Positions 24,584 through 32,936 of a stretch of DNA of 38,908 nucleotides are shown one piece after another. A model generated the notes under the pieces. That model saw only the letters and a program-made list of their open reading frames with translations, was not told the origin of the DNA and made no database searches. Source of the stretch: Betaproteobacteria bacterium (GTDB lineage Bacteria; Pseudomonadota; Gammaproteobacteria; Burkholderiales; Casimicrobiaceae); NCBI GenBank assembly GCA_016717855.1, contig JADKEV010000048.1, positions 1-38,908 on the forward strand. The letters run 5' to 3'. The position numbers were made by a program, and so were the translations under genes. How positions within the stretch are numbered: position 1 is the first letter of the stretch; the number at the start of each line of letters is the position of its first letter.

Positions 24584-25761
24584 TCACCGTTCCTTGATCG
24601 CAGCGCGGGAGTTGTACCAGTTCATCAGCGCGGCGGTGGTCAGCGACAGCGTCAGGTAGACCGCCATGATGATGGCGATGCACTCGACCGCGCGTCCGGT
24701 CTGGTTCAGTGTCGTGTTGGAAATCGACACCAGGTCCGGATAGCCGATCGCCACCGCCAGCGAAGAATTCTTGGTCAGGTTGAGGTACTGGTTGGTCATC
24801 GGCGGAATGATCACGCGCAAGGCCTGCGGCAACAGCACGAGCTTGAGCTGCTGCCCCCGCGAGAGCCCCAGTGCGCTGCCGGCCTCGGTCTGCCCCCAGG
24901 CGACCGCCTGGATGCCGGAACGGACGATCTCGGCGACGAACGCCGCGGTGTAGATGGTCAGGCCGATCACCACCGCGAGAAATTCGGGCGTGACCGCGCC
25001 CCCGCCCGAAACGTTCATCTCGGTCTTCTCCGGAAAGTCCAGCGCCGTCGGCGCGCCGCCCGCGGCCCAGCCGATCAAGCCGAATCCGATCACGATCGCC
25101 AGCGACGGCAGGAACGTGGGCCGCGGAATGCCGGTGCGTTCGAACTGCGCCCGCGCCCAGCGACGGTAGAGCCAGCTCACGACCAGGCCCACGGCCATCC
25201 CGGCCGCCGCCAGCGCCTGGCCGAAGCCCCATTCGGGAATCGGGAACGACATCCCGCTCTTGCTCACGTACATGCCCGGCCGAGGTGCAGCGCCTCCGCC
25301 ACCGGCGGCAGCACCGTGGTGAGGACGAAGTACCACATCAAAAGCTGGATCAGCACGGGGATGTTGCGGATCAACTCGACGTACCAGGTGCACACGCCGC
25401 GCAGCAGGAAGTTCTTGGACAGCCTGCCGATGCCGATCAGGGTGCCGAGTATCGTGGTGAAGAAGATCCCGATGATCGCGACGCGCAACGTGTTCGACAG
25501 CCCGACCAGGAAGGCCTTCCAGTACGGGTTGGCGGAATCGAACTCGATGATCGACTCGCCGATGTCGAACCCGGCGGGCTGGGCGAGGAATCCGAACCCG
25601 CTCTGGATGCCCCGGATGCGCATGTTCTCGAGCGTGTTGGTGGCCAGCCACCAGCCCGCGAAACCGAGCAGCCCGACAGCGATCAACTGGTAGACGATGC
25701 CGCGGAAGGCCTGGCTGCGCCAGGACCAGTCGCGCTTCTTCGGGGCGAGTTTTTCAGCCAT
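24584..25761 (-). CDS. aapQ: general L-amino acid ABC transporter, permease AapQ, frameshifted
   Basis: The N-terminal part (25761 down to about 25280) has two helices, then IRNIPVLIQLLMWYFVLTTV and AEALHLG. The frame then breaks at 25274-25282. The rest continues in another frame with PGMYVSKSGMSFP, several helices and the coupling motif EIVRSGIQAVAWGQTEAGSA, to the stop at 24584. One added G (GGG instead of GG at 25278-25279, plus strand) gives EALHLGPGMYVSKSG, the expected family sequence, and a 392-residue protein of normal AapQ size. As it stands the N-terminal frame stops at 25264. Confidence 0.9.
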
Positions 25762-25884
25762 GTGCGAGCCTCATCCTGGAGCTTGGGGAGGAAACATCCG
25801 TTGCGCGTCGCAAATCCGATCCGCCTGCAATCTCGTCAGCACAGCGGCGCGAGGCGTGCAGCCGCGCGGGTGACACACTGCCAT

Positions 25885-25906
25885 CCCGCCCCGCGGACGG
25901 GGCAGG
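25885..25906 (-). terminator. hairpin between aapJ and aapQ
   Basis: GCCCCG-CGGA-CGGGGC (25888-25903) is a perfect 6-base-pair stem, extended two pairs past a mismatch. It has no U-run. It lies just after aapJ, where many binding-protein operons carry a hairpin that stabilises the 3' end of the first gene's mRNA or attenuates reading into the permeases. The rest of 25762-25927 shows nothing else. Confidence 0.4.
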
Positions 25907-25927
25907 TCTGGCGGCCAGCGGTCTATT

Positions 25928-26962
25928 TCAACGGATCGGCATCGCGTACTGAATGCCGCCCTTGCTCCACAGGTTGTTCAGGCCGCGCGGCAGCTTGAGC
26001 GCGGACTTGGGACCCACGTTGCGCTCGAAGATCTCGCCGTAGTTGCCCACGGCCTTGATCGCCCGGTACGCCCAGTCCTTGTCCAGCCCCAGCAGCTTGC
26101 CGGTGTCTTCCGACGTGCCGAGAATGCGCGCGATCGCCGGATCGGTGCTGGTCTTCATCATGTCCACGTTTTCCTGCGTGATGCCATACTCTTCGGCTTC
26201 CAGCAGCGCGTAGACGACCCACTTGACGATAGCGTAGAACTCTTCGTCGCCGCGGCGGACCATCGGGCCCAGCGGTTCCTTGGAGATCAGTTCGGGCAGG
26301 ATCACGAAGTCTTCGGGGTTCTTGGCTTCCTTGTTGCGGATCGAGGCGAGGCCCGAGGCGTCGGTGGTGTAGGCCTGGCAGCGGCCGGAGAAGAACGCCT
26401 TGACCGACGCTTCGAAGCCCTCGAACACCACGGACTTGATCTTGATGTTCTGGCCCTTGAAGTAGTCGTTCAGGTTCTTTTCCGTGGTCGTTCCCGACTG
26501 TACGCAGATCTCGGCATTCTTCAACTGCTTCGCGCTGGTGATCTTGGACTTCTTGGTCACCATGAACCCCTGCCCGTCATAGTACGTCGGTGTCGTCGAC
26601 AACAGGCCTAGCGATGCGTCGCGGGTCAGCGTGAACGTCGTATTGCGCGAGAGCACGTCGACTTCGCCCGACTGCAGAGCGGTGAAGCGTTGCTGTGCAT
26701 TCAGCGGCGCCCACTTGATCTTGGTTGCGTCCGACAGCAGCGTCGCGGCGATGGCCTTGCAGAAGTCAACGTCGAGCCCGGACCAGTTGCCCTGGCTATC
26801 GGCGGCCGAGAACCCGGCCAAGCCGGTGTTGACCCCGCAGACCAGCTGGCCGCGGGCCTTGATTGCATCGATGGTCTTGCCGGCGAGTGCGGGCGTCGCG
26901 ATGGCCAGCGAAAGCAGACCGGCCATGGCGCCGGCGAGAGTTACGGATGTACGAAATTGCAT
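25928..26962 (-). CDS. aapJ: general L-amino acid ABC transporter, periplasmic binding protein AapJ
   Basis: This is a 344-residue periplasmic solute-binding protein. A signal peptide (residues 1-27, ending ATPALA) precedes KTIDAIKARGQLVCGVNTGLAGFS, the usual AapJ/BztA start. The two-lobe type II binding fold follows, with the lobe segment GLDVDFCKAIAATLL and the ligand-pocket region SRNTTFTLTRDAS. It should bind a broad range of L-amino acids. GGAGG precedes the ATG. It is the first and separately spaced gene of the aapJQMP operon. Confidence 0.94.
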   Translation of the reverse strand: MQFRTSVTLAGAMAGLLSLAIATPALAGKTIDAIKARGQLVCGVNTGLAGFSAADSQGNWSGLDVDFCKAIAATLLSDATKIKWAPLNAQQRFTALQSGEVDVLSRNTTFTLTRDASLGLLSTTPTYYDGQGFMVTKKSKITSAKQLKNAEICVQSGTTTEKNLNDYFKGQNIKIKSVVFEGFEASVKAFFSGRCQAYTTDASGLASIRNKEAKNPEDFVILPELISKEPLGPMVRRGDEEFYAIVKWVVYALLEAEEYGITQENVDMMKTSTDPAIARILGTSEDTGKLLGLDKDWAYRAIKAVGNYGEIFERNVGPKSALKLPRGLNNLWSKGGIQYAMPIR

Positions 26963-27056
26963 GATTCCTCCAAACGAACGTGATTAAACGAATCCTGGGA
27001 CCGGCCGCCCGTTGCGGGCGCCTCAATGTGGTGGCTCTGGCGGCCTGTTGCTCCGC

Positions 27057-27105
27057 ATTCTAACCCAAACGTCGACTGTTGCAAGCCGTGGCCGCCGATT
27101 ACAAT
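27057..27105. promoter_or_regulatory. divergent promoters sharing one palindromic -35 (aapJ and acyl-CoA synthetase)
   Basis: TTGCAA at 27079-27084 reads the same on both strands. On the minus strand it is 16 bases from TAGAAT (27062-27057), giving a promoter for aapJ with a leader of about 88 bases. On the plus strand it is 15 bases from TACAAT (27100-27105), ahead of the synthetase gene. The aapJ leader can fold CGCCCG-TTG-CGGGCG (27006-27020). The two promoters could not be occupied at once. Confidence 0.5.
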
Positions 27106-27157
27106 TCCGCTCTCAATAACGACCATAAGCACGATTCGTTCCGGGAGCAAGACAGCA

Positions 27158-28831
27158 ATGATTGTCGATCGGTATGCGGAAATCTACGGCGCGTTTCGCT
27201 GGGAGGTTCCGCGCGAATTCAACATCGGCCAGGCTTGCTGCGGACGCTGGTCGCGCGACCGCCACCGCTTCGCGCTTTACTATGAGGACGAGGCCGGCCA
27301 GACCGCCAAGTACACGTATTGGGACCTCCAGCAGGACGCCAACCGGCTGTCGAATGCGCTGGCGGCGCTGGGCATCGCGCGCGGCGACAAGGTTGCGATC
27401 ATGCTGCCGCAGCGCCCCGAAACGGTGATTGCTCACGTGGCCGTGTACCAGATGGGGGCGGTGGCGCTGCCGTTGTCGTTCCTGTTCGGCCCCGATGCGC
27501 TGGAGTACCGGCTGAACGACTCCGATACCAGGCTGGCGATCGTCGACGAGGCGTCGCTGCCCAACCTGATTCCAGTGCGCGGCCGCTGCCCGCAGTTGCA
27601 GCACGTGATCGGCGTCGATGGCGCGCGCGAATCGTTCACGGTGCCGTGGGAAGAACTGCTCGCCCGCGCCTCGCGCCGCTTCGACCCCGTGCCCACGCTG
27701 GCCACTGACCCGGCGCTGCTCATCTACACCAGCGGCACCACCGGCCCGCCCAAGGGCGCGCTGATGCCGCAGTCGTGCCTTCTCGGCAACATGCCCGGGT
27801 TCACGTATTCGCATGATCTCTTTCCGCAGGAAGGCGATCTGTTCTGGTCGCCCGCCGACTGGGCCTGGACCGGCGGGCTGCTGGACGCATTGCTGCCCAC
27901 GCTCTACTGCGGCTACCCGATACTCGGCTATCGCGGGCGCTTCGATCCGGAAAAGGCGTTGTGGTTGATGCAGAAGTACCAGGTGACGAGCAGCTTCCTG
28001 TTTCCGACCGCCCTCAAGATGATGATGAAAGCCGTCCCGGAACCGCGCGCCAAGTATGACCTCGGCCTGCGCTCGATCATGAGCGCCGGCGAGGCGGTCG
28101 GCACGGCGGTGTTCGAGTGGGCGCGCGAGCATCTTGGCGTCACCATCAACGAGATGTTCGGGCAGACCGAGATGAACTATGTGGTCGGCAATTCGCACAC
28201 CCTGTGGCCGGCCAAGCCGGGGTCGATCGGCCGGCCGTATCCGGGGCACCGGGTTGCGTTGATCGACGACGACGGGAACGAAATGCCGCCAGGCGGCGTC
28301 GGCGAGGTCGCGGTGCACAGGGTCGCTCCGGACGGCACGCCCGATCCGGTCTTTTTCATCGAGTACTTCAAGAATCCCGAGGGCACGCGCAACAAGTTCG
28401 CCGGCGCCGATGGCGGCTGGTCGCGCACCGGCGACGAGGCGCGAATGGACGCGGACGGCTACCTCTGGTACCAGGGCCGCGCCGACGACATGTTCAAGGC
28501 CGCCGGCTACCGCATCGGCCCGTCGGAGATCGAGAACTGCCTGGTCAAGCATCCGGCGGTGGTGAACGCCGCGGTGGTCCCCTCTCCCGACGAGACACGC
28601 GGCAACGTGGTCAAGGCCTTCATCGTCCTGACGCCCGGGCGCGCCGGGGATCAGGCGTTGATCGACGACTTGCAGCGGCACGTGCGCAAGTACCTCGCGC
28701 CCTACGAGTATCCGCGGGAGATCGAGTTCATCGACCAGCTGCCGATGACGACCACGGGAAAGGTACAGCGACGGGTGCTGCGGGAGATGGAAAGGAAACG
28801 GAAGTCGCAGCCGGCGTCCACGCCGCCGTAG
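27158..28831 (+). CDS. AMP-dependent acyl-CoA synthetase (ANL superfamily)
   Basis: This is a 557-residue enzyme that activates a carboxylic acid to acyl-AMP and then acyl-CoA. The P-loop IYTSGTTGPPKGA is near residue 190, motif EMFGQTEMNY lies in the middle, the hinge region GDEARMDADGYLWYQGR is near 430, and the catalytic Lys535 is in TTTGKVQRR. The length and the FWSPADWAWTGGL segment resemble acetyl- and medium-chain acyl-CoA synthetases; the substrate cannot be read. I chose the ATG at 27158, after GGGAG, because the open frame upstream overlaps the promoter region. Confidence 0.88.
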   Translation: MIVDRYAEIYGAFRWEVPREFNIGQACCGRWSRDRHRFALYYEDEAGQTAKYTYWDLQQDANRLSNALAALGIARGDKVAIMLPQRPETVIAHVAVYQMGAVALPLSFLFGPDALEYRLNDSDTRLAIVDEASLPNLIPVRGRCPQLQHVIGVDGARESFTVPWEELLARASRRFDPVPTLATDPALLIYTSGTTGPPKGALMPQSCLLGNMPGFTYSHDLFPQEGDLFWSPADWAWTGGLLDALLPTLYCGYPILGYRGRFDPEKALWLMQKYQVTSSFLFPTALKMMMKAVPEPRAKYDLGLRSIMSAGEAVGTAVFEWAREHLGVTINEMFGQTEMNYVVGNSHTLWPAKPGSIGRPYPGHRVALIDDDGNEMPPGGVGEVAVHRVAPDGTPDPVFFIEYFKNPEGTRNKFAGADGGWSRTGDEARMDADGYLWYQGRADDMFKAAGYRIGPSEIENCLVKHPAVVNAAVVPSPDETRGNVVKAFIVLTPGRAGDQALIDDLQRHVRKYLAPYEYPREIEFIDQLPMTTTGKVQRRVLREMERKRKSQPASTPP

Positions 28832-28840
28832 GCCGCCTGT

Positions 28841-29449
28841 CTACTTCCCCGTCCGCGCCAGGTCCGCGCTCATCTGCTCGAGGAATGGGCGCTGGGTCAG
28901 CACCCAGACGATGGCCGGGATGACGGTGGGCAGGATCAGCGTTCCGAACTGGTAGGCAAAGGCGATCACCTCGCGCTGGAACGCCGAGAATCCCGTCTGC
29001 GACGAGATCGCCGGTCCCATCGTGATCGCCAGCTGCTTGAGCGCGTCGGCGAACACGCCCCAGGTCTGGAACGGCAGCAGCGCGACGTAGCCAATGGCCA
29101 GGACCTTGGCCAGGCGCGCCCCATTCCCGAGTCCCGTCGCCGCCAGCGTCAACGCGGCGAACAGCGGCAATCCGTACGTGTAGAGAAGCGCGCGGGAATC
29201 CACGACGACCGCCGACTTCCCGCCGGTGAAGCTCGTGGCGGCAGCCGGGCGCAGGTTGGTGACGAACGAAAACAGCGACCCCGACTTTTCGACGTCGAGG
29301 ATGATGTCGCTGAAGCCGAGCTTGGCAATCCCCAGCGCCAGCCACTGCACGGGCAAGGTGAGAAGTGGGGACGAGAAGTACCAGACCACGAAGCACACCG
29401 GCAGCCAGGCTAGAACGATGACGACGAAACGGGCCAGCGGATGCCGCAT
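28841..29449 (-). CDS. exosortase H-associated membrane protein
   Basis: This is a 202-residue protein with about four membrane helices: residues 6-26, a hydrophobic run near 95-118, one near 125-140 and one near 165-185. A periplasmic loop with SLFSFVTNLRPAAA lies between the first two. It follows the exosortase H gene directly, and proteins of this size and layout accompany XrtH elsewhere. Its task is unknown. The ATG at 29447-29449 has GAAGGAC upstream and is preferred over a longer polar start that would run toward xrtH. Confidence 0.68.
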   Translation of the reverse strand: MRHPLARFVVIVLAWLPVCFVVWYFSSPLLTLPVQWLALGIAKLGFSDIILDVEKSGSLFSFVTNLRPAAATSFTGGKSAVVVDSRALLYTYGLPLFAALTLAATGLGNGARLAKVLAIGYVALLPFQTWGVFADALKQLAITMGPAISSQTGFSAFQREVIAFAYQFGTLILPTVIPAIVWVLTQRPFLEQMSADLARTGK

Positions 29450-29515
29450 GTTCAGCCCGTCCTTCGGTTGCTGCGCAAGACGATCATGCGTTTTGCCTCC
29501 CCGGCGCAAGTGCCG

Positions 29516-30046
29516 CTACGCGGCCGCGGGCGCCGGCGCGGCCGGCGGGCCGCCGCCCCCCCCGCGCTCGATCTTCGGCAGCGTGCGCACCCACAGCAGC
29601 CACACGATCAGCACGTCGAGCATGATCAGCGCCTGCCACACATACAGGTGCGCCCATTCGAACACGTCGTAGTTCCATTGCCCGAGATAGAACAGGCTGA
29701 TGATGCGCACGATGTTCAGCCCCTGCACCGCGATGATGCCGGCGATCAGGCCGATGATCTTGTTTTTCCAGGGCGCGGGAAAGGCGAGCATCGCGGCGAC
29801 CAGCACGATCGTCGCCTCGACCCCGTTGCATCCGGCCTCGATCGACACGGCGAAGCCGTTGGTGGTGCTCTGCAGGATCTTGCCGGTCACCAGCACGTTC
29901 GGATCGAACCACTTGACCAGGCCGGCACTGAGGGTCGCGAGGAAGTTGGTCCAGGGCACGACAAAGTATTGCTGGGCGGGCTCGGTCAGTTCGGCGCCGA
30001 ACAGCACGCCCTGGATGACGAGAAAGAGTATGAAGAATTTGATCAT
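29516..30046 (-). CDS. xrtH: exosortase H (XrtH)
   Basis: This is a 176-residue multi-pass membrane protease/transpeptidase. The triad expected of exosortases is present: Cys73 in IEAGCNGVEA, Arg114 in NIVRIISLFYLG and His133 in FEWAHLYVWQ. The short length and these motifs fit the XrtH class, which handles proteins with an IPTLxxWG-type C-terminal sorting signal. I found no protein with that signal in the window, so targets must lie elsewhere. The tail is GGGGGPPAAPAPAAA. It lies 53 bases downstream of the amidase gene. Confidence 0.86.
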   Translation of the reverse strand: MIKFFILFLVIQGVLFGAELTEPAQQYFVVPWTNFLATLSAGLVKWFDPNVLVTGKILQSTTNGFAVSIEAGCNGVEATIVLVAAMLAFPAPWKNKIIGLIAGIIAVQGLNIVRIISLFYLGQWNYDVFEWAHLYVWQALIMLDVLIVWLLWVRTLPKIERGGGGGPPAAPAPAAA

Positions 30047-30054
30047 GGCGCCGG

Positions 30055-30060
30055 ATTATA
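30055..30060 (-). promoter_or_regulatory. candidate -10 element for xrtH
   Basis: TATAAT on the minus strand ends only eight bases before the xrtH ATG, with no ribosome site visible. If used, the mRNA would be nearly leaderless. The -35 is unclear. Confidence 0.35.
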
Positions 30061-30099
30061 GCGCGGCGCCCGCTGCCGTACAGCGCGGCTGACGCCGCC

Positions 30100-31377
30100 T
30101 CAGCTGCGCGCGAGCGGCGGGTTCTGCGCGAAATAGCGGCGGATGCCCTCGAGCATCGAGTCGGCGAGCCGGTGCTGGTAGCCGCTGTCGCGCAGGCGTT
30201 TCTCTTCGTCGGGATTGGAAATGAACGCGGTCTCGATCAGGATCGAGGGCACATCGGGCGCCTTGAGCACGGCGAACCCGGCCTGCTCGACGTAGTTCTT
30301 GTGCAGGGCGTTCACTTCGCCGATCTGCTCGAGCATGAAGCGGCCGAGCTTGAGGGAGTCGTTGATCGATGCGGTCTGCGAGAGGTCGAGCAGCGTGCGC
30401 GCCAGGATCGGATCGCCGACGTCGAGGTTGACCCCGCCGATCAGGTCGGCGCGGTTCTCGCTTTGCGCCAGCCAGCGCGCCGCCGCGCTGGTGGCGCCGC
30501 GCTCGGACAGCGCGAATACGCTGGAGCCGCGCACGTCGCGGTTGCCGAACGCGTCGGCGTGAATGGAGATGAACAGGTCCGCCTTGACCGCGCGCGCCTT
30601 CGCGACGCGCATCTGCAGCGGCACGAAGTAATCGTCGTCGCGGGTGAGCAGCACGCGCATGTTCCGTTCGCGGTCGATGCGCTTGCCCAGCTTCTTTGCG
30701 ACCGCCAGCACGATGTCCTTCTCGTAGGTGCCGCGCTTGCCGATCGCGCCGGGATCCTCGCCGCCATGGCCGGGGTCGAGCACCACGATCAGCGGGCGCC
30801 GGCCCCTGGTGGGGCTGGTCATCGGCCTGGATTTTTCCATCCCGGGCTTCATCGCGTCGGTGCGGCTCTCCGCGCCTTCGCGTTCCTCGAGCAGCGCCAT
30901 CAGCGGATCGACCGCCTGCATCGGATAGAGGTCGAGCACCAGCCGGTTTCCGTACTCGGCGACCGGCGGCAGCGAGAACAATTGCGGCTTGACCTCCGCC
31001 TTCAGATCGAGCACCAGGCGGGTCACGCCGGGCCGGTTGACGGCCAGGCGTATGCCCTGGATGTAGGGGTCTGCCGCGCTGACCTTTTCCGCGAGCTGCT
31101 GCAGTTCGGCCGTGATGTCGACTGCTTCCAGGTCGAGCACCAGCCGTTCCGGGTTCTTCACGGCCAGCAACTGGTGGACGATGGGCGCCGACGATTCGAT
31201 CGTGACCCGCGTGTATTCCCTGGCCGGCCACAAGCGCGCGGACTGCACGGCGCGCGCCTGCGCCGCGCCGGGCAGCAGCCCGGCCAGCGCCGGCGCGCCG
31301 ATCCAGCCCAGGAACTGGCGGCGCTCGAACGAAATCAGCGCGCGGCCGTTCCCTGGTGGGCGATCGCGGTCAGGCAT
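30100..31377 (-). CDS. amiC: N-acetylmuramoyl-L-alanine amidase (AmiC-like), Tat-exported
   Basis: This is a 425-residue zinc amidase that cleaves the stem peptide from murein during cell separation. The N-terminus FERRQFLGWIGAPALAGLLP is a twin-arginine signal. An AMIN domain (about 48-150) should bind peptidoglycan at the septum. The Amidase_3 domain (about 195-420) has zinc ligands His204 (DPGHGG), Glu219 and His273 (SIHAD), and the catalytic Glu382 (LIETAF). The gene overlaps tsaE by 43 bases, so the two are co-transcribed. This tsaE-amidase order is common in proteobacteria. Confidence 0.93.
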   Translation of the reverse strand: MPDRDRPPGNGRALISFERRQFLGWIGAPALAGLLPGAAQARAVQSARLWPAREYTRVTIESSAPIVHQLLAVKNPERLVLDLEAVDITAELQQLAEKVSAADPYIQGIRLAVNRPGVTRLVLDLKAEVKPQLFSLPPVAEYGNRLVLDLYPMQAVDPLMALLEEREGAESRTDAMKPGMEKSRPMTSPTRGRRPLIVVLDPGHGGEDPGAIGKRGTYEKDIVLAVAKKLGKRIDRERNMRVLLTRDDDYFVPLQMRVAKARAVKADLFISIHADAFGNRDVRGSSVFALSERGATSAAARWLAQSENRADLIGGVNLDVGDPILARTLLDLSQTASINDSLKLGRFMLEQIGEVNALHKNYVEQAGFAVLKAPDVPSILIETAFISNPDEEKRLRDSGYQHRLADSMLEGIRRYFAQNPPLARS

Positions 31378-31814
31378 GCCTCAGCCCGTGCGCTCAGTGC
31401 GGTCACCGTACAGCGGCGGCCATCGTCCGTGATTTCGAGCCCGATCTGCAGGTCGGCCGCAGGCAGGAATGCACCCGCGCGCTCCGGCCATTCGATCAGG
31501 CAGATCGCATCGTCGCGAAAGTATTCCCGGAATCCTGCCGCTTCCCATTCTTCTGATTCGCCGAGTCGATAAAAATCAAAGTGATACAAGTATAAACTCG
31601 AAATGGCGTAAGGTTCAACCAAAGTGTAGGTGGGGCTCTTGACCGGGCCGGAAATGTCCAACCCGCGCAACACTCCGCGCACCAGCGTAGTCTTGCCGGC
31701 CCCGAGATCGCCGGAAAGCGTGACAACCATGCCGGGAACGAGCGCCGGTGCGCATGCCCGCCCCACCGCTTCGGTGGCGGCAGCATCGGGGAGTTCTAGA
31801 ATGAGCGTATGCAC
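31335..31814 (-). CDS. tsaE: tRNA threonylcarbamoyladenosine biosynthesis ATPase TsaE
   Basis: This is a 159-residue P-loop ATPase needed with TsaB and TsaD to make t6A37 on tRNAs reading ANN codons. Walker A GDLGAGKTT is at residues 35-43; SPTYTLVEPY, HFDFYRLGE and LIEWPERAG follow in the family order. I chose the GTG at 31812-31814 because GAGG lies eight bases upstream and the family starts here; the open frame upstream is antisense to queG. The start overlaps the divergent queG ATG by six bases. Confidence 0.92.
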   Translation of the reverse strand: MHTLILELPDAAATEAVGRACAPALVPGMVVTLSGDLGAGKTTLVRGVLRGLDISGPVKSPTYTLVEPYAISSLYLYHFDFYRLGESEEWEAAGFREYFRDDAICLIEWPERAGAFLPAADLQIGLEITDDGRRCTVTALSARAEACLTAIAHQGTAAR

Positions 31815-32894
31815 AAAGGACCTCGGCAACAACGGGTGGCGTCCGCGGTGATCCCCGCGGACGCAGCCGGCCGCATCGCCGCATGGGCCGCCGAACTCGG
31901 ATTCCAGGAAAGCGGCATCGCCGACACCGACCTGTCGGCGACCGAAGCGGGATTGCTGCAATGGCTGGCCGCCGGCTGCCACGGCGCAATGGATTATATG
32001 GCACGGCACGGACTCAAACGGGCCCGGCCGGCCGAACTGACGCCGGGCACGCTGCGCATCATCTCCGTCCGGATGAACTACTGGCCGCCGGACGCCACCG
32101 CCGCGGATGCGGTCCTTGCCGACCCGGAACTGGGCTACGTGTCCCGCTACGCGCTGGGCCGCGACTATCACAAGGTGCTGCGCAACCGGCTGCAGCAACT
32201 GATCGACCGCATGCGTGCGGCCTTCGGCGACTACGCGTTCCGCGCGTTCAGCGACAGCGCGCCCGTGCTCGAAGTGGCGCTGGCCGAGAAGGCCGGGCTG
32301 GGCTGGCGCGGCAAGCACACGCTGCTCCTCGACCGCGCCGCCGGGTCCTATTTTTTTCTGGGGGAGATCTACACCGATCTGCCGCTGCCCGCGACCTCCG
32401 CGACGAGCGCGCATTGCGGAACCTGCTCGCGCTGTATCGAAGCCTGCCCTACCGGCGCCATCGTCGCTCCGTATCGCGTCGACGCCAGGCTTTGCATTTC
32501 GTATCTGACGATCGAACATCCTGGCAGCATTCCCGAAGCGCTGCGCCCGGCACTGGGCAACCGGATCTACGGCTGCGACGATTGCCAGCTGGTCTGCCCG
32601 TGGAACCAGTACGCGCACGCCAGCGCCGAGCCCGATTTCGCGGCGAGGAACGGGCTCGATGGCGCGCGCCTTGCCGACTTGTTCGCGTGGAGCGCCGAAG
32701 AATTCGACGCGCGGCTGGCGGGCAGCGCGATCCGCCGCATCGGCCATGAACGCTGGTTGCGCAATATCGCGGTGGCGCTGGGGAACGCGCCGGCGACGGC
32801 AGCGGTCACAGCGGCGCTGCGCGCCCGCGCGGCCGATGCCTCGCCGCTGGTGCGCGAACACGTGGCGTGGGCGCTCGCGCGGCACGACCGTTGA
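31809..32894 (+). CDS. queG: epoxyqueuosine reductase QueG
   Basis: This is a 361-residue cobalamin-dependent iron-sulfur enzyme that reduces epoxyqueuosine to queuosine, the last step of Q synthesis on tRNA. Two 4Fe-4S motifs are clear: CGTCSRCIEACPTGAI, then CISYLT with YGCDDCQLVCPWN. The Asp/Tyr-rich B12 pocket segment ALGRDYHKVLRNRL is present. A short HEAT-like helical repeat region ends the protein. The ATG at 31809 overlaps the tsaE start; GTG codons at 31836 and 31848 are alternatives, since the first 14 residues are not typical. Confidence 0.93.
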   Translation: MHKGPRQQRVASAVIPADAAGRIAAWAAELGFQESGIADTDLSATEAGLLQWLAAGCHGAMDYMARHGLKRARPAELTPGTLRIISVRMNYWPPDATAADAVLADPELGYVSRYALGRDYHKVLRNRLQQLIDRMRAAFGDYAFRAFSDSAPVLEVALAEKAGLGWRGKHTLLLDRAAGSYFFLGEIYTDLPLPATSATSAHCGTCSRCIEACPTGAIVAPYRVDARLCISYLTIEHPGSIPEALRPALGNRIYGCDDCQLVCPWNQYAHASAEPDFAARNGLDGARLADLFAWSAEEFDARLAGSAIRRIGHERWLRNIAVALGNAPATAAVTAALRARAADASPLVREHVAWALARHDR

Positions 32895-32936
32895 CGGCGG
32901 CGCGCGCCTGGATCAATTCAGCAGGGAGGAACGAAA

